A stretch of 64,000 bases of DNA from Byssochlamys sp. IMV 00236 (GCA_001931875.2 MSJH02000810.1:467695-531694), one strand, 5' to 3'; shown: positions 42,956 to 54,485, counted from the first letter of the stretch. Notes: generated by a model not told the origin, from the letters alone. Translations and numbers: made by a program.

Positions 42956-43946
42956 TTACGCCAAAAGATCACTCTCACGAAAAGCCTTAACTCCATCCAT
43001 ATCCAAATGCCCCATCTCATACCCGAATTTGTACACGACAGCACCTGGTCCGATTTCCATCGCATACTTCCTCAACTGCTTCCTATTTTTCGTGGCTACA
43101 AAAGGATTTTTTCGAAACCCGAAAAAGCTCTTATATTCCAGCCAAGAACAAACATGTCCAGAGATATTGACAGGGTCTTTAAATCGGACGTCGGGGGTTA
43201 CCCCGGTCTTATCTCCCTTCTTTTGTTGCTCTTTCTCAGTTAGGAACTCGTAACCCTTTTTGCGAAGAGCGTCGATGAATTCATTCTCAGATTTTTGAGC
43301 AAGTTCTCTCTTTCTTTCAGATAGTTGTTGTTGCTTTTTGATTCCTTCTGGTGTAGTGGGTGGAGGAAGAAGTCGAAGTGCCGATTCTATGAGGCAAGAG
43401 ACGATATCTCTGTCTAGTTTTGTCTTGCTAAGGCTGGTGATGACATCTATGCTGGGGTTCATATGTCGGTATTGAAGGGCTAAGGAGAAGACCTTTTCAA
43501 TAGCCGTGGTTGGGATCCCGTTGTAGATATCGCCAGGTTGAGGAGTTGTGTGTATTTCCTTCGGATTTCCAGCCTGTTTTTTGTTTTTTCAGATTCTGTT
43601 AAAGAGAGAGATGGTACTGGATGTATGTACTTACGGTAGATTTTGAAGCTTGTTGAATTGCCTTCTTTCGATCCCTTCTCGACTTCGATGGCAGCTTCTT
43701 CTGTACTGCAGAGGGTTGAGCTAAGTTCTTATTTTGTTCTTTCTTCCGATCTCGCTCACCGCGAGATATACCCTTGCGGGCCCGACGAGAAACCATATCT
43801 TGGATTGAGGGTTGGTTCAAAAATGGAGACAGAAAGAGGGGGTGTCTTAAAGTATCAGAAAATTCAGTGTGTGTCATCTTTGTGGGAGCGCAGTGAGTCA
43901 TATAAAGCATAAAAGATCTTAACGCGTCTGGTGTTGCTGTAGGCAT
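42956..43946 (-). CDS. CDIN1/TPD-domain PD-(D/E)XK nuclease homolog
   Basis: Two exons, 43946-43635 and 43573-42956, with a 61-nt intron give 309 residues. The N-terminal third is basic (Arg/Lys-rich, likely disordered or DNA-binding). The C-terminal domain contains TPDVRF (Asp232), CSWLEYKSFFG (Glu250, Lys252) and the closing GPGAVVYKFGYE. This spacing is that of the TPD domain of CDAN1-interacting nuclease 1 (human C15orf41/CDIN1), a restriction-endonuclease-like fold with a PD..ExK catalytic set. The human protein works with codanin-1 and is mutated in congenital dyserythropoietic anaemia type I; its role in fungi is unknown. The start at 43946 is the first ATG in frame, only 35 nt from the assembly gap, so an upstream exon cannot be excluded. 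Confidence 0.8.
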
Positions 43947-43980
43947 GATCCTGCGCAAGCCAGAGTCAACACACCTAAAA

Positions 43981-44000
43981 NNNNNNNNNNNNNNNNNNNN
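43981..44000. other. Assembly gap (20 N)
   Basis: Exactly 20 N, flanked by A-rich sequence on both sides. The true size is unknown and sequence, possibly a repeat, may be missing here. Confidence 0.99.
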
Positions 44001-44444
44001 AAAAACAAAAAAAACAAATCACGAGCTCTTTATGCTAGAATACTGTGGGTCTGTGAAAGTAGCAGGCAGTTAAGCTATGACTCGTTGTTATACTATGCAG
44101 TGTTGTGCTTTTTCTGTAGTAAATAGCTATATTTCACTCAAAGAATATTTGTAAAACATCCGCTGTTTTGTTGTATCTTATTAAAAGTATCATGTGACTT
44201 ATTGATACATTGTATAACTAGGTAGGTAGGTATTAGAGAGATCAACCATATATCTCGAAGATTGCTATCTAGGATCACCCTGGCGGAGTTCTCCCACGCC
44301 TCTGCCTGAGCGAGCTCCAACAATGGAGGTGAACAGCCTGCGCTTGGTGGAGAATCCAGGCTCCAGGCAGCTTCAGCCTACAGAGAATATACAAAGACGC
44401 TCAAACTGCGGCACAGCAAGGCTGAGAGGATGCGGGGTTAGACA

Positions 44445-44450
44445 ATATAA
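44445..44450 (+). promoter_or_regulatory. TATA-like element of small secreted protein gene
   Basis: ATATAA about 140 bp upstream of the ATG at 44588, well placed for a TATA box with a leader of roughly 100 nt. Confidence 0.35.
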
Positions 44451-44587
44451 GTACTTCAACATGTTAGCCCCTCCATGTCCTCTTTCTACTTTCATACCAG
44501 CGAACAACATCAACGAACTTCATAGCCAGGGGCTAAACATCCACCTTCTGGAGACAACTCAAGTTACCCATCTATTACTCTCGAAAA

Positions 44588-44836
44588 ATGAAGTTTCTAT
44601 CTGCAGTTATTTGTGTTATCTTTTACTTAGCCACTGGAGCCGTCGCGGGACCAGCGGCGTACGGTGTATGCCAAGCTGGATGCGCGGCTGTGGTAACGGC
44701 ATGTTATTCTGCAGCGGGATTTACATGGGGAGCGACCCTGGGAGCTTCTGCGCCCGCGTCAATCGTCGCCTGTAATGCAGCGTTTGGAACTTGCCAGGCT
44801 GCATGTGCTGCCACGCTCCTGGCACCAACACTTTGA
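44588..44836 (+). CDS. Small secreted cysteine-rich protein, Zys3-like
   Basis: Single exon, 82 residues. A signal peptide (about residues 1-20, MKFLSAVICVIFYLATGAVA) is followed by a short mature part with Cys pairs in GVCQAGCAAVV..AC and VACNAAFGTCQAACAA. This Gly/Ala-rich, Cys-spaced pattern is that of small fungal proteins annotated as zygote-specific Zys3-like, after a Chlamydomonas protein. They are widespread in ascomycetes and their function is unknown. Secretion, and a possible surface or effector-like role, are inferred from signal and size only. Confidence 0.75.
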   Translation: MKFLSAVICVIFYLATGAVAGPAAYGVCQAGCAAVVTACYSAAGFTWGATLGASAPASIVACNAAFGTCQAACAATLLAPTL

Positions 44837-45136
44837 ATGCAAGGTATAGTTAACTGTACACTAGCTACCCGAGGATGTTGAATTAAGTTATGTCTAACAA
44901 CGTATAACCTGCTAGGTTCCACAGTACGGGATATAGGAGGTAGTGACATCTTTTTCGACACCAAATTGAAAACGGCGGTGCTTATAATGATGAATCTTTC
45001 TATCATTCCTCTATCAAGCTACACATAATCACCCATCCGTACATAAAATATCAATATGGCCGAGAATCTTACATCAGTTAGTCTAGTTAATTAGGTTAGA
45101 AACTCCCATTAGCACCCCCCAATCATGTTGATACTA
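44837..45136. other. Convergent spacer
   Basis: 3' UTRs of the small secreted protein (+) and the RBR ligase (-). Nothing specific is seen. Confidence 0.4.
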
Positions 45137-46711
45137 TCACAACCTATTCCTTCTGCACCGATTGCAAGCCTGAAGCCTGCATTGACGGCACTCAAAGATA
45201 TATTGATCCAGATAATGGACGCATTCTTCACACACATGAGGGCCGCGTACAAATTTCCATCTATCATGGTCACATTCGTGGTTCTCTTTGAGCTCCTGGA
45301 TTGTTCTAGCGACCAATATGTCTCTTGGTGTCTGGGTGTGAGTGACGGGCCTTTCCTGCAAGGGTAGTAGTGCTTCTGCTTCTGCTTCTGCAGTTGCGCG
45401 AGGCTCTTCGTCTGGCTGAGGCTGATGAATTTCTGGTTGAGGTCCACCAATTTCCAGTTCAGGATGATCTTCATCCGGAAGAGGAGGGTCGGCAATGGGA
45501 GGAGGGTTCACTTCTCGATCTCGATCGATTATCTGATATGCGCGTGCAAGAAGACGGTGTTCATCCCATTGTTCACATCTGCAGTTCTTCCAGCGCTCTC
45601 CACAGTTATAGCAAAAGTGGGCACCGCATCGACAGCTATCATCGTCTTTAGTTAGCCATCAGGAGCAGCGAAGAGAGAAGAAGTGGGTTACTAACGTCAT
45701 ATGATTGCAACCATGCTCCAATTCGACCATTCTCCAACAGGAATAACAGCGTTGCCATCCATTCTCCTGCGCAGTAGCTAGAAGTTGTTGCATAGCAGTA
45801 TCATTCGGACAATCACCGACATGTGCTCGCCCCTTGCAGCTCGTACAGGTTGTCAACCCACAGTCAGGGCATGTAGCTATCTCCCCATCGATATGGGATG
45901 TATTGATAAAGGCAGAGCACTCGGCCGAGTAACAGTATACCCTATTTGGGGTTTCAAACTCGATCTTCTTCTTCTCATACCGTTGCACCACGTCTTGTGT
46001 GAGAAATATGCGAGCGATGTTCATGACGATGGGCTGTCCACAGCAGCGCGGAGGGAATAAGGATTCATCTGTTTGACAAGCCTCGAAGAGATCTTTCAAG
46101 CAGGAACGACAATACTCATGACGACAGGGTACGCGGGCCACGTTAACAAAGTCTGTTTCTTCTCTGCAAGCTACACAACGACGTATTCGCGATAATGATG
46201 ATGATGAAGATGGCTGGCGGTTTCGCTTTTCTGCCCAAGAAGATGATTCGGCCTCGCTACTGGCGGGTTCAATGCTGTTTATATCGTCGTAGAAAGGTTC
46301 AGGGCCGGAGACGTATAACACCTGGAGTTTATCTAGGGTTTCATCATCGAGGGCCGTCGAGTCCTGGCTTGACTGGGCATCTTCTGTCGCTGCGAAACGG
46401 TCGTTTTCTCTCCAGCGACGAGCAATATCACGATCTTTGGCGACGCGCTCTTCTTCCACTGAATTCTCGACTAGAATCTGCCCGTCTGCTTGAACTGCAG
46501 CTGCAAAACTCACAGCCATCCGCCTGTCGAAGAGGAATTGGGAAACGCTTGTCAACTCTTCGGATTGCAACTGAAATGCTAACTCTTCATCTGTGAGAAC
46601 TCGGGATTTCCCTTTAGACGTTTCGAAATAAAGGCCCGTATCTTCAAGTTGCAGCTGGATAAGAAGATCTGCTGTGGCCTGGTCCATTTCTGGTTGAAGT
46701 GCGCAGGCCAT
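45137..46711 (-). CDS. RBR (RING-IBR-RING) E3 ubiquitin ligase
   Basis: Two exons, 46711-45696 and 45635-45137, with a 60-nt GTTAGT..TAG intron give 504 residues. The N-terminal 170 residues are acidic and helical. RING1 spans about Cys179-Cys224 (CVACREE..CRHEYCRSC..CC), the IBR about Cys260-Cys301, and RING2 begins RCYSCWRMVELEHGCNHMT. The intron splits the Thr codon just before CRCGAHFCYNCG. Cys335 in GCNHM is the expected catalytic Cys that accepts ubiquitin as a thioester. The C-terminus is Pro/Glu/Ala-rich and ends in extra Cys-containing sequence (HECDHDRW.., CEECVHYLDQYIFECRQC, CNRC) that could form one more zinc site. Large families of such RBR proteins occur in Eurotiales and most are uncharacterised. 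The start at 46711 has a good context. Confidence 0.9.
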
Positions 46712-47175
46712 TGTAGCTAACTGATGGGAAGAGAAAAAAAAAAAAAATCCAGGCCAATCTGGAGGTAGAGAGAAAGACTGCAGATCTGCAGAGGAGATGG
46801 ATGGATTCATGATTACACGGCTTTCACCGACCTCCTTTTCTTTGTTTGTCTTGGCGCCTAGGATAGCAATACGCATTTTAACCCCGCACTAGACGAGACA
46901 TCCTGGTTCGGTTTTGATTGATTTGCATATTGAAAGATTCTAGAATATAATTATCCCTAGGAAAACATGTTATCGTCTTCCAAGCCTGTAGTATAGTATA
47001 TATTGACGGCTTAAGCGGACATCGCTATCACAGTACCCAATCAGAGACAAAAGAATTGAAAATGGCGTAGGTATATATCTAATGCGCAAGATCCAGGCAA
47101 GGCATTCTAGGTCGTCATTAGATCGAAAACATGACAGGAAAACGCGACATGAGACTTTGGGCACGGAAACCGTCT
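46712..47175. other. Spacer between two minus-strand genes
   Basis: RBR promoter and phosphate-transporter 3' UTR. A 13-nt A run lies near 46734-46746. Nothing else is seen. Confidence 0.4.
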
Positions 47176-50046
47176 CTATAGGCCCGCCACGACCATGAGG
47201 CCGTATCCGAGAGTAACCACCACACCGAAAGAGAGCAGACTGGCTGGGATACCGCGAGTGAGGAAGTGTTGGACGCGGAGGTAGCGTTGGCCGGTTTGGG
47301 GAACTTCCATCATAATAGCAGCTGAGGGTAGATGGATTAGCGGATACTCCACATAACAAATGAAAATGGACGAAGTCGGATTGAAAAGGCGACTTACTCA
47401 TATTGGGGAATCCACTTGTCGGCAAACCCATAGCGACGGAACACATCAGCGCGCTGGCCATGACGAGCAAGTTCGGGTGTGGGTCGTTCATCCCAACACC
47501 AACCTGCTGGACAAGTGGGAGAATAATCAAAGCGGCGACTGTATGAGATATAAAAGTGGCGATCACGAGAATTAATGAAGCGAAGACCAGGAGTACACCA
47601 TAGAGACTCAACCCGTCGACCTTGTCGGTGATGGCACCAGCGATATTGTGCAAAAGACCTGACGAGGTGACAGACTTGCCCAGACAGAGGCCACCGGCAG
47701 CGAGAATGATGATCGTCCAGAGGAAGTTGTTGAAGTCTTCTTTGGTGAGGATACCCGTTCCGAAGAAGAGCACGAGCGGAATAATGGCAATGACTCCCAT
47801 GTCACCGAATATGTGTTCAAGCTGATGGCTAACGCACCACAGGATGATCGTCGCGACGGTGACGATAGTAATGAACCACTGTACGCCGGAGAACCTGTCC
47901 TTGACGGGCCGAATGGGGACGATGATGGTGCCTCGCCCGGGATGGAAAGTGGCGAGCAAGAGTGCCCAGATCAAGAGAATCGACAAAATGCAAACTGGAA
48001 TTGAAATGAAGAACCACGTGCCCCAGCTGATACTGGGATACATATTTTGCAATGCGATTATGTTTTGAGGAGAGGCAATGGGCGATGCAGCGCCTCCAAT
48101 ATTTGCAGCGAGAGCAATTCCTAGAACGAGAGCCTTGGAGAAGTTCGAGTCCGCAGGCAGGTTTCGAAGCAGAGGCTATCTCGCATTAGCAAGTCGAAAT
48201 AAGAGTATAATGTACATGGGCTTACCTGAATGATGGAATAACACAGAACCGGCGACGCGACGTTGCTAATCCACATACTCAAAAACATACTGACAAACAT
48301 GGTGGTGACAAGGACGGTCCGGGGGGTTGTGCCGGCTTTGCTGAGAACAAAGGTCGCCATCCGACGGGCAATATCGTACTTCGACAACGCAGCAGCAATG
48401 GTGAATCCACCAAGCAGCAGCATGATGACAGGAGTCCACATTGACGCAAACACCGCGGCGGTTGCAGCTTTTGGCTCTAGACGTTCATGGGGCTTACTCT
48501 CGGACCTCATGATACGCAGAACCACTACGAGGAAAGGAATCAACAACGAAGTAACGAATAGGGGAATAACCTGACAGTAACTAGTCAGTACGGGTCGAAG
48601 TGCAAGGGACGGCGATACCTACTTCAGTAGCCCACAGTAAGCTGACAAGGACCAGCATAGCGAGACAATTTTGTTGTTCGGGTTTCTTCAGAATCGGGAC
48701 GTTTAGGAGCACAGCGAAAATTATCAGAATAGCGATCAGGGTTCCGAAGCTCAAACTGCAGAGCCATCCTGGGACATTGTAGCGACCAAGAGGAGTCTTG
48801 AGTTCGGTAATTTCAGTCCCTTCCACATCGCCTTGCCGTTGAGCAGTAGAAGGAGACTGGTCTCCGCCCAGCAGAGTCCTACGAATTCCCATATTTGCTG
48901 CCTGCGCCTTTCTTTCGATTCCAATCATCTCTCTCCAGACGGTGTTCCGTTCCCATACCACATGTTCTCGGAGATGCAGACGCAGCTCACGCTTTGCCAG
49001 GCGAACATCACCTTTGGTTACAATATCTGCATATACCTTCTCGACCTGGGCAATATTCTCGTCCAGCTTCCGCATTGTCGCATCCGTGAAGGGGTATGCG
49101 GGAGAGACCGTTGTGTTCATATACTGACGACGCATGTTCCGATCCAGTATCTTGTCGTATTTCTTCACCGCCTTCGAGAAACCCGTCTTGTTGAGCTGGA
49201 TATACGACTTCAGCTCACAGAGAGACACATAGACACTGATGGCCCGTTTCTTCAGTGTCACGCCGGCGTTGTATAGCATCATAAACCGCGGGTCCTGCAA
49301 GTGGTCTTCGTGGAGTGCCGGGCGACCTGTGGACCGGCCTTCCGAGCCCAGAATCCTCGAGTCTGCTAGCAGCCTCGAATCTCCGAGTTCGCTAGGATTT
49401 CCCTCTGAGGGATCATAGTCTCGATAACGAGAAGACCGAGACGGGGAGCGTTTTCGTCTCGTTCCGTTCGGGGACTCTGGTTGATCTTCGTCATCACTAT
49501 CACCATCATCTCCCTCCTCCTCCTCACCGGCAGATTCACTAATTGTGCTTGCACGTCGACCACGGGCCACGGTCAGAGTCCGATAGAAGCTGCCGGGCCG
49601 CTGTCTCGAATTGAAACTCAACCCTCGCGCCTTGATGACGGTCTCGCTGACTGGATCCATGTTGATGCCATCGGTGTCAGCAGCATAGGCCCGCTCGTCT
49701 TTCACCAGGTCTTCGACTTCAGCAAAGATTTCCATCTCCTTGACCTGATAGAACGAGCATATTTTCTCCAGCTCCGCGTCGAGAGCCCGTCGAAAGATCG
49801 TATCTGTATCAATGGATGAATCCAGGAGGGGAGCGGATTCGACATCTCCGGCATCTTGTCCATCCGGTTGGTGGACCTGCTTTTCCAGACCGTAGATCCT
49901 GTTGAGAAGAGTGCGGTTAGCATCTGTATCGATTGAGCGATAAGGGTCGTCTGTCAATCGTACAATTTCTTCAGATTGCTGTATCCAATGTAGTAGGCAC
50001 TCCAGTCCGGAACGGAGTTGAACTGAAGACTGTGGGAGAACTTCAT
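47176..50046 (-). CDS. SPX-domain low-affinity phosphate transporter (Pho87/Pho90/Pho91 family)
   Basis: Five exons: 50046-49964, 49898-48623, 48570-48226, 48175-47398 and 47321-47176. The introns are 65, 52, 50 and 76 nt, and the protein has 875 residues. The start MKFSHSLQFNSVPDWSAYY and the splice restoring SNLKKLIYGLEKQVH give a canonical SPX domain (about residues 1-330, with an acidic Ser-rich insert). SPX domains bind inositol pyrophosphates and report phosphate status. The C-terminal part is a multi-span transporter of the divalent anion:Na+ symporter type, with signatures SNVASPVLCYS, ANIGGAASPIASPQN and GLPTSGFPNMTAIM. The closest yeast proteins are Pho87/Pho90 (plasma membrane) and Pho91 (vacuole). 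Location here cannot be decided from sequence. Confidence 0.93.
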
Positions 50047-52627
50047 TTTGGCTTCCTTTCTCTCGCCCCGCGCGACCTGAACGCGATGTCTAACTGCTTC
50101 TTCCCAGTATCTTTTCCGTTCGACGTGCTGTTGACAAAGGTCGTCTGCGTCCTTTTCTCCGCGTCCGGAACGACCAAGCCCCTGCCCTGTTTCAGGCAGA
50201 CGATCCTTGTATCCGACCTCAGGACCGTGTCTCTCGGCGGTGTCAGAATCCCGGAAGGTGGCAAGCTGCCTGCGCTCACCGGTGTGCGCCCGATCGAAGT
50301 CGACGAGCTCGATGCTCTGCGTGGGAGATGGAGCCACGGCAGCGTCGTGATCGGAGAAGGCACCCGCGGAGGGGAACGAAGACAGCCTGAGGCGTGCCAC
50401 TTTCTCCGCAACACATTAAGAATCAACCGGTCGTGAGAGCGATGGGCGGAGAAGGTGGTGTAGCGGTGGGACGTGGCCTTGAATTCGTTATCAGGGCAGA
50501 CCCCAGATTGAGGCTAGTTAGTTGCGGTCTTGCTCGGGCGGCGAGAGCAGAACAGGAGCTGTCCACGTTCACGACCTACAGGCCGGCAGCGTTTCCGCGA
50601 CCCCGCGATCGGAAGTTCAAGTATCTAACGCAAATCCTCCGCGCTGGACTGTGAGCTTCAATGGGGATAATATCAATGACACTCGATACATCCATCTGTG
50701 CTGAGGTCTTGAGACCAGCTGTCTCGGAAATCATGCTGACTGTCATTCTTAGCTTGCGCGCTATCCCGGCAGCCGCCGCAGCACTGGCCAAGCTCTCTCT
50801 CATAATGAATCAACTCCATACAGAGAGAGTAGCATTGTGATCATGGAACGAGAACATTGACTGTTAGTCCATGGAGGATCTTCCAGGCGTTTAAAATCAA
50901 CTCCCTTCCTGGGATGGTAAATCTCACTCTTATTGATCGGTGTACCATGCAACATCATTGGTGGCTAAGACAGCATGACCGTGCGGAGTAGCTCTCCAAA
51001 GCTGCAGCCACGGAGATCACAGGATAGGTCTGGTCTCCATTTCAGGTAATCGAATATGGAAGTCAGACTTATTGTTCTATTTCATCCGGAGAAAAATAGA
51101 GAGTCCAAAATATCGACAGCTGTATTTCAAAAAAAGCTACAGTAAGACTATGGCCCAATACTCTAGACTCAAACCAGCCAAGCAGCTCCAAGTTATTCCT
51201 GTCCTGCATCCCCAGAACACAGCAACTCTCCCGACTTCCGCAATCTAGAGAACATAATAGTATTCTACTCCGTAGACACCGCTTCAACATAGCACATCCC
51301 GTAAGTTAGTCCCAGATGAGTTAAAGATAGACCCCAATGCATCAATCCCCACAAGTCCCGAGTCTAGACAGGCTTAGCGCAAAATCACTCACGATGAGCA
51401 AGAATGACTCATTCGCGCTAATCCCGTTTCAATCTGTGTATCTCACCTTACAATACGGACACTGTGCATAAGCGTCCGTAATTAAGTTTATGCAGTTAGT
51501 TAGGCTGTGCGGACTTTTTTCTCAGCTGCTGCGTAGAAGAGATGCAAGGCTTCCTGGGAAATTAATAATAGACGGGAATAGTTAGCAGGCACGGAATACC
51601 CAAAATGCAGTAGATAGTTAAGTTGAAAAAAAAAAAAAAAAAAGAACAAGATATTATCTGTCCTCCGACGAAGAAAGACAACTCGATATATTTCTCATCG
51701 AATTAGATACTGTGATTCTACTCCCTGGACCTCGAGAGTAAGAATAAGAATAAGAATTGCTCATCCTTCGCAATCCATCATTATACTAGGACGACTTACC
51801 ACATCTAGCCATACGAACTTCATCACCCCTGTCACTGTTAGCAGGGTTAGCATATGGACCAGTAACTAACTATCTATCCAACACGAATAGAATCAACATC
51901 TATTCGCACAAGACATAACACTCCTAAGAAAGAGTAACATTCGACAAAAGATGACTACAGAAGTATTAATTAAAAGATGAGAGATACTGAGTAATCACTT
52001 CGATTCTCGTAGCAATTGCTATTATTATAATAGTGTTGTAGTATACAGATTAACAGTATAAACTGATCGTAAGCAACATATAGTTAGTTAGACAATCTCC
52101 TAGATGTCTTATATTGCTTTTGTATTCTTTCGCGATTACATCTTCTCATGATAAGAATAATTCGCAGGTATATCATTCATCCGTTTTTTCTCTCAGATAT
52201 ATTACTCGGTAAGGCACCCCCTCCCCATATATCTATATGAACGCAATTGCGAGGCATTGTCCGATAAGGACAAAAGACCCTGGGGCACTATGAAGATATT
52301 ACAGACCATTTCTGATTATACTATCATTATCATATGAGGAACCCCCATAAGATCTAGGAAGAGAATGCTTTTCGGGGTTGAGTTGATGGCCGACATCGTC
52401 TGAGTGCTTCGCATTTTCACGTCTTTTTGGTGATCAGTTATCGGTTGTGGTTTCTGTGCGGATTGATGCTAACTGTTCTGATACAGAAGAGGGGGTGATT
52501 TCCCGAGGATATGTAGGTTACGGCGAGTGACATGGACTACATTGGTGGGTGGAAAAAGTCCTTAATAGTGAATGAGATTGTATTACCATCATATTATTTC
52601 GAAAGTTATCAATCCATATGCGGAGAA
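50047..52627. other. Long intergenic region (2.6 kb)
   Basis: Promoter of the phosphate transporter and 3' side of the bZIP gene. It is AT-rich from about 51300 on, with an A run near 51626-51642 and an AGAATA repeat near 51740-51757. No ORF above 90 codons has coding character. A non-coding RNA could be present but nothing supports one. Confidence 0.5.
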
Positions 52628-53735
52628 TCATGTTTTCTTGCCATCAGCAACTAATTTCCTCAACGCCTCCGTTTCCCCTTGATACCTCGCAACCAGCATC
52701 TTCAGCTCATCGCGCTCTTTCGTAACTATGGCCAGTTCCGCTTCCAGATTCGTAACTCGATCCTGTTGCTTCTGACGGAACCTGCGCGCGGCAAGAGTAT
52801 TGCGTCGTCTTTTCTCAACGATTTTATCTTCTTCCGAATTCTCCGCGCTTTTCGTACTAGGCAACGTGCTCTCGTCAAACGACCGCTTGCCTCGCCTCGA
52901 TGGCTCGAGAACGGTTTCACGGTTGGATGCTGAGTTAGATGAGGAATAGCACGGACTGGTTGGCTGGGCTTCGGAAGCAGAAGTTTGAGAAGTTTGATAA
53001 TGGTCAGCAGTACGCGAAGAAGTCAGAGACGATGCATGGTCCCTATTAGCTGATAGTCGATTACCGAGCTGGAAGGTTGAGAAAGAGAGACAGCTCGGTG
53101 AAGGTCGAGAGGGTGAAAGGCGCTCAGCTCTCGGGTTGAACGTGGGTTGTTGAAGGATAGTTCCACTCATTAAATCTTGATGCTCTGTCTCTACTCTTTA
53201 GTAAAAGGAAACAAGAACAAAATCTCAAACCACTCAACGAACCTTCTGTCTGAACCAATTGTCCCTCGTGAGAATCCTCTCTCGCCAATGAAAGGAGATC
53301 TTCAGAAGGAGAACAGAAAGAATCAAACTGGCCAGGAAATTCAGAGAAAGACTGTGATTCTGCCAAATCCTGAGGAAAGATCTCGGCAGATGAAATAAGT
53401 CCAGTGAAAGAGACCTCGCCAGCTTCAGAGTGAGGAACAGATGTAGTCGCAGATGCAAGAAATTGATCAAGCGGCGTAGGGACTGAAGAGGTATCTTGGG
53501 AATCCGAGACACCAAACTGATCGAAAGAAAATGATGATAAAGATGGTTGAGAAAGCTGTTCTTGCTGTGTCTCCAGATACGAATCGTCCCAGAGACCTTG
53601 AGCAAGACCCGAGCAATCTAATTGCTCAGACGGGACGGAAGAGAAATCAAATTGAAGATCCGGATGAGACTGGGGTAGAAAATCAATAGAATAGAAAGAA
53701 GAATCAAACTGCTGGAAATTATGGTACGCTGCGGC
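52628..53735 (-). CDS. bZIP transcription factor (JlbA/IDI-4-like), 5' end unresolved
   Basis: The 3' exon (53175-52628) joins an upstream exon (from about 53735 to 53243) through a 67-nt intron with a TACTAA-like branch (53242-53176). The downstream 182 codons hold the bZIP: KRRRNTLAARRFRQKQQDRV basic region, then a leucine zipper with heptads to the C-terminus. The upstream exon encodes about 164 residues rich in Ser, Asp, Gln, Phe and Glu (for example FDFSSVPSEQLDCSG), a typical acidic activation region. The basic region resembles JlbA of Aspergillus and IDI-4 of Podospora, linked to amino-acid starvation and incompatibility. The upstream exon has no in-frame ATG. ATG at 53737-53735 is one base out of frame, and one added base after it would give MAAAYHNFQQF. 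See findings for the alternatives. Confidence 0.75.
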
Positions 53736-53737
53736 AT

Positions 53738-54485
53738 GTGGCCTGTATCGCTGGTCTGAAGAAACCCGCGATGTTCTTAACGCTGGCGTTGATCTGAGCG
53801 CTGGTGGTCGACATGGTCGAATCGCTGGGGCTTCTTTAAAAAGGCCCCAGGGGCAGTGGTGGTGATGATTGCGCGAGGAGAGCCCTTCCGCTTGGTAGTG
53901 AAGAAGATGAGGAAACAGATATCGTAGAGGACAATCCTACGCTTATATGGCCAGCTGAGGCTGCGAGGGGCTGATGGGCTGAGCAGGTTGATATGCAGAG
54001 ATGACTAATATTACACGGGGCTGAGCATAAAAATGATGGATGACAGTACCATACATACAGCCATCCTCATCAGATAGGCCAATCAGTCGCCTGGCAATTC
54101 CGGCATCCTCTTTCGATGCTACCGTGAGGTGCCATCTCTTCCCACCTGGGGGAGGCTGTGCGGCAAAGATAACAATTAGAATGATGGTCCTTAGAAGCAT
54201 GCTATTAGCGCTGGACCCATCGCAGCCATTGTTGTTTCAGATAATCTACACTCGGGATGTCTCCTGTTTGGGATATATTCATTGGAACTGATCAGATCTA
54301 CCTTAGAACCGCAGCAATGAGAACCGAAAAGAGATGTCACAAACGATAGAACCAATTCACTGCTATAGATATACACACGCAATAGTTGCTCCGAAGACAA
54401 TGGAATCTTCTAAACGTACAAATGGCACCCGTCTGCCGTCAATACTCCAGATCATGACGGTCCTTGATGATTAATCCCCACAAAT
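53738..54485. other. bZIP leader/promoter and rsm7 3' region
   Basis: Contains TTTTTAAAG (TATA-like on the minus strand, near 53835-53843) and the 14-codon ORF at 54011-54052. Otherwise no gene is seen. Confidence 0.45.
54011..54052 (-). other. Short ORF upstream of bZIP gene: uORF or alternative first exon
   Basis: ATG-initiated 13-residue frame MVLSSIIFMLSPV. It might be a uORF, as known for Gcn4/CpcA-type bZIP genes. Alternatively, using a donor GTAATA (after 54015) and an acceptor CAG before 53793, it could be a first exon giving the bZIP frame an ATG (38 nt, phase 2, matching). Confidence 0.3.

Larger units (their letters stand above)
43947..44587. other. Spacer containing the assembly gap
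   Basis: Divergent region between the TPD nuclease (-) and the small secreted protein (+). It contains A-rich sequence around the gap at 43981-44000. No gene is seen. Confidence 0.5.
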
